A stretch of DNA of 5,284 nt from positions 1 through 5,284 of the forward strand of contig JAVBYH010000326.1 of the NCBI GenBank assembly GCA_030824175.1, written 5' to 3'. Positions 1 through 4,736 of this stretch are shown here, one piece after another. Origin of the DNA: Bacteroidota bacterium. GTDB lineage: Bacteria; Bacteroidota; Ignavibacteria; UBA10030; UBA8401. The notes under the pieces are model-generated. The model was given only the letters and a program-made list of their open reading frames with translations. It made no database searches and was not told the DNA's origin. The position numbers were made by a program, and so were the translations under genes. Position 1 is the stretch's first letter. Each line of letters opens with the position of its first letter.

Positions 1-159
1 GGTCTCCTGGTCCGGATCGACGGCACGATGTACTATCTCGAATCGGGCGGATGGGTCGTGCCCCGTGTCGGCGGATTCCCGTGCCGCGCTCGGGAGTCGA
101 TCGAGATCTTCGCGAAGGGCGGACCGCTCTCCATCCGTCGCGCTCTGCCGGACCGATAA
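1..159 (+). CDS. 3' end of an unrecognised protein, partial (52 residues visible)
   Basis: Reading frame 1 is open from the first base to a TAA at 157-159 and gives a 52-residue C-terminus. About 41 of its 52 codons end in G or C, matching the bias of the clear genes in this window and supporting real coding. The peptide (DGTMYYLESGGWVVPRVGG, then ESIEIF) alternates short hydrophobic stretches with glycines, as a beta-rich domain edge would, and has no membrane segment. I do not recognise the family. The stop overlaps the ATG of the sigma factor by one base (TAATG), so the two genes are probably co-transcribed and translationally coupled. Its function may therefore bear on the sigma factor, but the 5' part lies outside the window. 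Confidence 0.6.
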   Translation, partial: GLLVRIDGTMYYLESGGWVVPRVGGFPCRARESIEIFAKGGPLSIRRALPDR

Positions 160-740
160 TGCAGAACTCATATCACACATATAGTCACGCGCGCATCACG
201 GCCTTGTGGGAGGAATTAAATGTGCCGCTGCGATCATTCATCAGAAGCCGCGTGTCCGATCCGCACACGGCTGATGACCTCTTGCAGGATGTCTTCCTCC
301 GCATCCACTCGCGCATCGATTCGGTGAAGGAGGAGGAAAAAATCCGCAGTTGGATCTATCAGATCGCGCGCAACGCGATCATCGACCACTACCGGGCCGG
401 CCGTCCGACCGCGGAATACTCGGATGACATTCCGCATGCCGAGGAAGACGCGGATGTGAGCATCCACCTCGCCTCGTCCCTTCGCGATATGATCGAAGAG
501 CTCCCCGAGCCGTATCGCCGCGCCCTCATTCTCACCGAGCTCGAGGGCATGACACAGAAAGAGCTCGCGGACAGGGAAGAGATCTCGCTCTCGGGCGCGA
601 AATCGCGCGTCCAGCGGGGACGCCGCCTTCTCAAGGATCTACTCCTGAATTGCTGCCACTTCGATTTCGACCGCCGGGGTGGTGTGATGGATTACTACGA
701 GCATTGTTGCTGCTGCGCAGGAGAAGGTCCGGAAAAATAA
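159..740 (+). CDS. sigZ: SigZ-type ECF RNA polymerase sigma factor with Cys-rich C-terminal tail
   Basis: A 193-aa sigma-70 family protein of ECF type that should direct RNA polymerase to a small regulon. Region 2 spans about residues 14-80, with DLLQDVFLRIHSRIDS and IRSWIYQIARNAIIDHYR typical of Sigma70_r2. Region 4 spans about 105-160, with LPEPYRRALILTELEGMTQKELA followed by the helix-turn-helix ISLSGAKSRVQRGRRLL. The acidic linker (about 86-100) is usual. After region 4 comes CCHFDFDRRGGVMDYY (165-180), the signature I associate with SigZ proteins, then HCCCC (182-186). The tail therefore has six cysteines and two histidines. I chose ATG 159 because it abuts the upstream stop (TAATG) and the family fold begins soon after. 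The frame is open upstream to 51, but that part is a shadow of the upstream gene. No anti-sigma gene follows; the next gene is a permease. Family assignment is strong; a sensing role for the tail is inference. Confidence 0.9.
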   Translation: MQNSYHTYSHARITALWEELNVPLRSFIRSRVSDPHTADDLLQDVFLRIHSRIDSVKEEEKIRSWIYQIARNAIIDHYRAGRPTAEYSDDIPHAEEDADVSIHLASSLRDMIEELPEPYRRALILTELEGMTQKELADREEISLSGAKSRVQRGRRLLKDLLLNCCHFDFDRRGGVMDYYEHCCCCAGEGPEK

Positions 741-768
741 ACCCGACCACGCTGCGTCCTTTCGGCCC

Positions 769-816
769 CGTCTCCGTCTATGGAAACAAACACCATAGAA
801 CACAACAAAGGAGACG
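769..816 (+). promoter_or_regulatory. Potential RBS-sequestering leader structure upstream of the permease
   Basis: Two perfect 7-bp pairings are visible in the 81-base leader. CGTCTCC (769-775) is the exact reverse complement of GGAGACG (810-816), which contains most of the Shine-Dalgarno. Nested inside, TCTATGG (777-783) pairs with CCATAGA (793-799) around an A/C-only loop (784-792). If formed, the outer stem would occlude the ribosome binding site of the permease. Ten unpaired bases (800-809) separate the stems on the 3' side. Whether the structure forms in vivo, and what would open it, is inference. Confidence 0.4.
807..813 (+). promoter_or_regulatory. Ribosome binding site of the permease (AAAGGAG)
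   Basis: AAAGGAG lies eight bases before ATG 822, a near-ideal Shine-Dalgarno spacing. This decides the start over the in-frame ATG at 780, which has no such site and lies inside a hairpin arm. Confidence 0.8.
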
Positions 817-821
817 CACCA

Positions 822-1733
822 ATGGAATTCACATCCGCTCTGCTCATCGCCACTACACAGAAAGTGTGGGAAACATTCCTCCACAACTGGCCCTTCCTGC
901 TGTTCAGCGTGCTGGTCACCACGTACCTCAAGGTCTATGTCGATACGCGGAAGATCTCCGCATTCCTCCGGCGGTACAGGCGCGGGGGTGTGGTCACCGC
1001 GACCGCGGCCGCCGTGGGTACGCCGCTCTGTTCGTGCGGAACGACGGCCGTCGTTCTCGGCATGATGGCCTCGACGATGCCCTGGGCTCCCATCGTGGCA
1101 TTCATGGTCGCATCGCCGCTCACCTCCCCTGAAGAGTTGATCTACAGCGCGGGACTGTTCGGCTGGCCGTTCGCACTGACATTTTTCGGCGCGTCGATCG
1201 TGCTCGGACTCGGTGCGGGAAGCGTAACAAGCGTCCTCGAGCAGCGCGGAATGCTAAACGGACAGATGCGCATGCCCGATTCCTGCTGCGGCTCCGCGAC
1301 ATCGGAACCAGCATCCATCGATCGACGTGCGCTCCTGCTCCCCGCGTTCATCGGGACGGGCCGGCGGCTGATGGTGATGTTCTTCGGTTATGCGTTCATC
1401 GGATATCTGCTCAACGGTCTGATCCCCGCCGAATGGGTGGCTGCGGTGTTCGGGAACGGGAATACATACAGCGTGCCTCTCGCCGCGACACTCGGGCTCC
1501 CGTTCTATGTGAGCACGGAGGCGTCGCTGCCGATCGTGCGTGCGTTGATGGACGCAGGGATGAGTTCGGGCTCGGCATTGGCATTCCTCATCACGGGCGC
1601 GGGCACTTCGCTCGGAGCCATCGCGGGCGCGTTGACGATCGCGCGATGGAGGATCGTCGGCCTCGTCATCGCGGTGCTGTGGATCGGGGCCATCGCCTTC
1701 GGATACGCCTACGACCTGGCGCTGTTGATGTGA
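822..1733 (+). CDS. ArsP-like permease (DUF318/PF03773 family), probable metalloid or thiol-linked export
   Basis: A 303-aa polytopic inner-membrane protein. The first half carries GTPLCSCGTTAVVLG (about 66-80), with the family's CxC pair at Cys70/Cys72, followed by MPWAPIVAFMVASPLTSPEE. A hydrophilic loop (about 140-168) carries Cys155-Cys156. The second half has the matching repeat GLPFYVSTEASLPIVRAL (about 225-242) and FLITGAGTSLGAIAGALTIAR. This two-half arrangement and the central loop cysteines resemble ArsP, known as an efflux permease for trivalent methylarsenicals and related organoarsenicals. The related YraQ and SO_0444 branches handle other or unknown substrates, so arsenic specificity is not proven. 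It lies 81 bases after the SigZ-like gene, same strand, probably one operon under that sigma factor. Length fits the family. Start set at ATG 822 by its Shine-Dalgarno. Confidence 0.88.
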   Translation: MEFTSALLIATTQKVWETFLHNWPFLLFSVLVTTYLKVYVDTRKISAFLRRYRRGGVVTATAAAVGTPLCSCGTTAVVLGMMASTMPWAPIVAFMVASPLTSPEELIYSAGLFGWPFALTFFGASIVLGLGAGSVTSVLEQRGMLNGQMRMPDSCCGSATSEPASIDRRALLLPAFIGTGRRLMVMFFGYAFIGYLLNGLIPAEWVAAVFGNGNTYSVPLAATLGLPFYVSTEASLPIVRALMDAGMSSGSALAFLITGAGTSLGAIAGALTIARWRIVGLVIAVLWIGAIAFGYAYDLALLM

Positions 1734-1746
1734 GGAGGCGACGATG
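1733..1746 (+). other. Orphan Shine-Dalgarno plus ATG after the permease; possible leader peptide or lost gene start
   Basis: Directly at the permease stop there is AGGAGG (1733-1738), followed five bases later by ATG 1744-1746. This is as good an initiation site as any in the window. The frame it opens (MQLHACNCTRAIFTCTF...) runs to 1977, but it reads through the palindromic repeat and then out of frame across the signal peptide of the next gene, so it is not a convincing full gene. It may be a leftover start of a former operon partner, a short leader peptide, or chance. Confidence 0.35.
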
Positions 1747-1790
1747 CAATTGCACGCGTGCAATTGCACGCGTGCAATATTCACTTGCAC
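1745..1790. repeat. Tandem 14-bp palindromic repeat (TTGCACGCGTGCAA)
   Basis: The self-complementary 14-mer TTGCACGCGTGCAA occurs at 1750-1763 and again directly adjacent at 1764-1777. Together with one base either side they form a perfect 30-bp palindrome, 1749-1778. A second, overlapping perfect palindrome of 24 bp covers 1745-1768. A degenerate third copy may follow, ending with the half-site TTGCAC at 1785-1790. Candidate readings are a double operator for a dimeric regulator, a short intergenic repeat of the genome, or a cruciform-forming element. It lies between the permease stop and the start of the secreted protein. Confidence 0.8.
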
Positions 1791-1813
1791 ATTTTACGGC
1801 AATTCCATACACT
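1785..1813 (+). promoter_or_regulatory. Candidate sigma-70-like promoter for the secreted protein
   Basis: TTGCAC (1785-1790) and TACACT (1808-1813) are separated by exactly 17 bases and would start transcription near 1820, about 20 bases before ATG 1841. Each hexamer is only a partial match to the consensus, and the -35 box is also a half-site of the palindromic repeat just upstream, so a regulator binding there could control this promoter. Housekeeping promoters of Bacteroidota can differ from this consensus. Confidence 0.3.
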
Positions 1814-1840
1814 GTGTGCAAAGCAGAGGGAGGGTCACCT

Positions 1841-3736
1841 ATGATGATTGCATACTCCGTTCGTTCCTCAGTTCGCACCATCTCACGCATACTATGCATC
1901 ACCGTCTTTCTCTGTGTGCTCGGGCTTCACGTCAGCGCGCAGAACACCTGGCCGATCCCTGCCGTGGCACTCTATGACTGCAGCATTGCAGGGGCGGGCG
2001 CCGGCACGACCGGCGAGCGGACTGCTTTGGCCTCGGCGTCGAAGGAGATCCTGAAAAATATTCCCATCGATACGACCGGGATGGATGTCTTCATCATTAC
2101 GCACGGCTTCGCCGATACGACGGCGGCCGGCATGCCGCTCGGCGGAACCACGCTGTCGTTTCCCGACACCGGACGAAATACGGAGGTCGTGTACGATTAC
2201 GTGATCGCCGGCGCCATCGTCGGGAAGGCCGGTGCATACACACTCACCGTCTCGATTCTCGACGGGCATACATACGCCCGCGTCGCCGACGGGACGGCGG
2301 TATTCACCGCAGCCACGGAGGCGGCCGTCGCCGCTGCATGCAAGACGGCAATGCAGCAGATCCTTCCCCTGGCGGCGAAGATACGCGCGTACCTGACATC
2401 GCTGAAAACCGCGAACCCGCTCCTGACCATCAATCCCGTGATCGACATTCTTCCCGCCGCGGTGAATCCGCCCCTCAACGGGAAAACAGACGTCGCCATC
2501 ACCGCGACGGATTGCGACGGGCTCCCGATCGCGAACCGGCAGCTGCTGCTCGAGGCAACACGCGGCTCGTTCGCAGCATCCACAATTCAGACGGACAAGA
2601 ATGGAAAGGCCGCCGTCGTCTTCAACGCCGGAAAAGTTCCGGGGATCTCGGCGCTCACCGCGACACTGCTCAATGCCATGTCCGCCGTGCACGACACGAT
2701 GCCCTCACGGGGATCAACATCCGTGATCATCGGCGACGCGGATAAGAAAAAACTGTGGGTGATGGATTTCACGCTCGGCCGAAGTTTTTCGAGCTACAAC
2801 GACAAGCTGATCAGGGAAACCGAGGGAACGCGATGGAGGCAGAAGAACGCATTCTGGGTCCAGGGTGCGCGCGGCAGGTTCATCGGTACATCGGACAACG
2901 ACGAGAACACGGAATTCAGCTTCAACGATTCGACGCTTGGCCTGTCCGGCAGCTATTTCTCCCACAACTTCGAGAAGGAGACGTACACGGACATCACGGG
3001 GAAGAAATGTCCACAAACCGACTGGGAGATGGGAGGCTCGACATGGTCGTACACGGCCGAGCCGAATTCTGAGGGCGGCGGCGAGGCCGATTTTGAATAC
3101 GACCCGCTGGGGTCGCATCTCTTCCATATCTCGGTCCCCTTCACAAACAAGGACGCGTACGGATATAACTGGTCCAACTCGGGCACCTGGGATAATGGAA
3201 AATGCGTCACCGAAATGCTCCACAGAGGGGCGCATTTCAAGCTGTACATGAACTTGGCAGGCGGCGTCACCTATTACGGCAAACCGCCCGTCGAAGGACT
3301 GACGATCGTTCCCTGGTCTTCGTCCGGCACGATCACAGGGTACTCCGTTTCCGTGAACGGCTCCTATACCGGCCACGCGTCGGACGGGTCGGTGACGTAT
3401 CTGTTGGTCCGGTGCAATGCCACGATCACGCCGCTGGACAAGGTGACGTCTACCGGGAAGACGGAACCCGTGAGCACATTCACGCTCGGACAGAATTATC
3501 CGAATCCATTCAATCCCTCCACGCGCATCACATTCAGCGTTCCCTCGCGGTCATTCGTGTCGCTGAAGGTATTCGATGTGATGGGGCGCGAGGTCGCCTC
3601 GCTCGTTTCCGGTGAACTGGCGCCGGGCTCGCATTCGAGGCAATGGAATGCCTCGGCCGTGGCGAGCGGGATCTACTTTTACCGCCTGCAGGCAGGGCCG
3701 AACATGGCCACAAAAAAGCTGCTCCTCCTGAGGTAA
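1841..3736 (+). CDS. Secreted protein with Ig-like domain and T9SS C-terminal sorting domain
   Basis: A 631-aa exported protein. Start at ATG 1841 follows a purine-rich GAGGGAGGG (1826-1834) and opens a clean signal peptide: basic residues, a hydrophobic core (about 17-30), and a likely cut after VSA (31-33). Residues about 34-190 form an unrecognised alpha/beta-looking domain; the stretch from YDYVIAGAIVGKAGAYTLTV (118 on) through a helix near 180 faintly recalls TolB-N/FlgO-like folds, which is only an impression. Residues about 197-290 resemble a bacterial Ig-like (Big_1/invasin) domain, with a VNPPLNGKTDVAITATD strand and a DKNGKAAVVF turn. Residues about 300-540 are polar, aromatic-rich and unrecognised. 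Residues 547-631 are a T9SS type A sorting domain (GQNYPNPFNPST, then LKVFDVMGREV, then GIYFYRLQAG), normally removed or used to anchor cargo at the cell surface. Its role is unknown; surface or extracellular location is well supported. The frame stays open upstream into the permease, but that extension is spurious. Confidence 0.88.
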   Translation: MMIAYSVRSSVRTISRILCITVFLCVLGLHVSAQNTWPIPAVALYDCSIAGAGAGTTGERTALASASKEILKNIPIDTTGMDVFIITHGFADTTAAGMPLGGTTLSFPDTGRNTEVVYDYVIAGAIVGKAGAYTLTVSILDGHTYARVADGTAVFTAATEAAVAAACKTAMQQILPLAAKIRAYLTSLKTANPLLTINPVIDILPAAVNPPLNGKTDVAITATDCDGLPIANRQLLLEATRGSFAASTIQTDKNGKAAVVFNAGKVPGISALTATLLNAMSAVHDTMPSRGSTSVIIGDADKKKLWVMDFTLGRSFSSYNDKLIRETEGTRWRQKNAFWVQGARGRFIGTSDNDENTEFSFNDSTLGLSGSYFSHNFEKETYTDITGKKCPQTDWEMGGSTWSYTAEPNSEGGGEADFEYDPLGSHLFHISVPFTNKDAYGYNWSNSGTWDNGKCVTEMLHRGAHFKLYMNLAGGVTYYGKPPVEGLTIVPWSSSGTITGYSVSVNGSYTGHASDGSVTYLLVRCNATITPLDKVTSTGKTEPVSTFTLGQNYPNPFNPSTRITFSVPSRSFVSLKVFDVMGREVASLVSGELAPGSHSRQWNASAVASGIYFYRLQAGPNMATKKLLLLR

Positions 3737-3790
3737 CGCACCGCGTGTTCGGTGGCGTCTGCAATTCGCCCCTGCAATTAAAATAATATT
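3737..3790. other. Intergenic stretch with a degenerate copy of the downstream repeat end
   Basis: After the TAA of the secreted protein there is a weak hairpin, CACCG (3739-3743) with CGGTG (3750-3754), not followed by a T-run, so it is not a convincing terminator. TTCGCCCCTGCAAT (3765-3778) closely resembles the right end of the repeat downstream (TTCGCCCTACAAT, 3876-3888) and may be a decayed partial copy. An AT-rich patch, AATTAAAATAATATTA, follows, unlike the GC-rich flanks. Confidence 0.4.
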
Positions 3791-3807
3791 ACTGTCCAAT
3801 TGAAGCG

Positions 3808-3886
3808 TGTAGGGCGAAACGGCGTTTCGCCCCGGTTCAACTATCGTATAATCGTTAGGCAGGGCGAAATATCATTTCGCCCTACA
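3808..3886. repeat. Double-hairpin interspersed repeat (REP/BIME- or MITE-like)
   Basis: Hairpin 1 has arms GGGCGAAAC (3812-3820) and GTTTCGCCC (3824-3832) with loop GGC. Hairpin 2 has arms AGGGCGAAAT (3861-3870) and ATTTCGCCCT (3874-3883) with loop ATC. The stems share GGGCGAAA/TTTCGCCC and are 50 bases apart. The outer ends are also mutually inverted: TGTAGGGCGAAA (3808-3819) against TTTCGCCCTACA (3875-3886), and the similarity continues imperfectly about four to nine bases outward. Different loops with conserved stems indicate related copies rather than a simple duplication. A dispersed REP-like family, or a non-autonomous mobile element, is the likely explanation. Confidence 0.75.
3847..3852 (+). 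promoter_or_regulatory. Candidate -10 box (TATAAT) between the two hairpins
   Basis: A perfect TATAAT sits in the spacer between the hairpins, 59 bases before the downstream ATG. No good -35 box is seen at 16-18 bases upstream, where the sequence is the 3' arm of hairpin 1. If used, transcription would begin near 3859, placing hairpin 2 at the very start of the mRNA of the downstream transporter. Confidence 0.3.
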
Positions 3887-3910
3887 ATCCACAATAGAGA
3901 ACCAGGTATT

Positions 3911-4720
3911 ATGTCATCGAACACTGTGAATAAAACAACGTATATCATTTCGAAAATGGATTGCCCCTCCGAGGAGCGCATCATCCGGATGAGGCTTGAA
4001 GGGCTGAAGACGATCTCGATGCTGTCGTTCGATATCCCGGCGAGGACGCTCGATGTTGTCCACTCCGGACCCCAGGATGAGATCTTCGCGGCGCTGGACG
4101 GTCTGAACTTCAATACGACGCACGTGAAGACCGAGCCGGTCGATGCCGCCGACACAACGGCGGACCATGAGAGCGAACGCCGGCTTCTCTATCAGGTGCT
4201 CATGATCAACGCGTTCTTCTTCATCCTTGAATTGATCATGGGAGTCGTCGCGAATTCCATGGGACTTGTGGCGGACAGTCTGGACATGCTTGCGGACAGC
4301 ATCGTGTACGGGCTTAGTCTGTACGCCGTGGGCGGATCGCTCTTCAGGAAGAAGCGTGTCGCCAGGGTGAGCGGATGGTTCCAGATGGGGCTTGCGGTGC
4401 TGGGGATCGCGGAGGTCGCACGGCGGTTCTTCGGGCTCGAAGAGATGCCGTCGTTTCAGCTGATGATTGGGATTTCGGCACTGGCGCTTATCGGCAACGC
4501 GGCGAGCCTCTACCTGCTGCAGAAAAGCAGGAGCAGTGATGCGCACATGCAGGCGAGCATGATCTTCACGTCGAACGACGTGCTCGTCAACATCGGCGTG
4601 ATCGCGGCGGGCGTGCTCGTGCTCGTGACGGAGTCGAAGTATCCCGATCTCATCGTGGGCATCCTGATCTTCGGCATCGTTGCAAGAGGGGCGATGCGTA
4701 TCATGCGCCTCGGAAAATAA
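3911..4720 (+). CDS. Cation transporter: HMA-like domain fused to CDF-type membrane domain, no CDF C-terminal domain
   Basis: A 269-aa predicted inner-membrane protein. Residues about 9-75 look like a heavy-metal-associated (HMA) beta-alpha-beta domain, with ISKMDCPSEERIIRMRLEGL at the metal-loop position; only Cys18 is present where classical HMA loops have CxxC. Residues about 92-258 hold some six membrane segments of cation diffusion facilitator type. TM2 has ADSLDMLADS with Asp122, Asp125 and Asp129, giving an intact DxxxD. TM5 has IFTSNDVLVNIGVI, aligning as Phe219-xxx-Asp223 where zinc CDFs have HxxxD or DxxxD. Asp246 precedes TM6. The chain ends right after TM6, so the usual cytoplasmic C-terminal domain is missing and the N-terminal HMA-like domain may take its place. 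ATG 3911 was chosen: it has AGG about five bases upstream and the HMA-like domain starts at once; the TTG at 3800 would translate through the hairpins. Metal specificity cannot be told. Confidence 0.82.
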   Translation: MSSNTVNKTTYIISKMDCPSEERIIRMRLEGLKTISMLSFDIPARTLDVVHSGPQDEIFAALDGLNFNTTHVKTEPVDAADTTADHESERRLLYQVLMINAFFFILELIMGVVANSMGLVADSLDMLADSIVYGLSLYAVGGSLFRKKRVARVSGWFQMGLAVLGIAEVARRFFGLEEMPSFQLMIGISALALIGNAASLYLLQKSRSSDAHMQASMIFTSNDVLVNIGVIAAGVLVLVTESKYPDLIVGILIFGIVARGAMRIMRLGK

Positions 4721-4736
4721 CTTCTGGGTTGGAGCG

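Noticed and set aside
782..815. ECF-type promoter for the permease starting with GGAAAC (782-787)
   Set aside because: The -35-like GGAAAC is present, but no plausible ECF -10 element (CGTC-like) occurs at 15-18 bases, and the bases are better explained by the hairpin.
1433..1840. In-frame upstream extension of the secreted protein through the permease gene
   Set aside because: It overlaps the well-supported permease in another frame and encodes Arg-rich low-credibility sequence; a proper signal peptide and Shine-Dalgarno begin at 1841.
1892..2692. 266-codon open frame on the minus strand opposite the secreted protein
   Set aside because: Its composition (Arg, Gly, Asp, Cys-rich) is that of a codon-bias shadow; the plus-strand frame has a signal peptide and clear domains.
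3808..3886. CRISPR-like array
   Set aside because: Only two imperfect repeats with different loops and one short spacer are present, and no cas gene is seen; a REP/MITE-like repeat fits better.
3800..3910. TTG start at 3800 for the cation transporter
   Set aside because: It would translate both hairpin repeats into a 37-residue extension unlike the family; ATG 3911 leads directly into the HMA-like domain.
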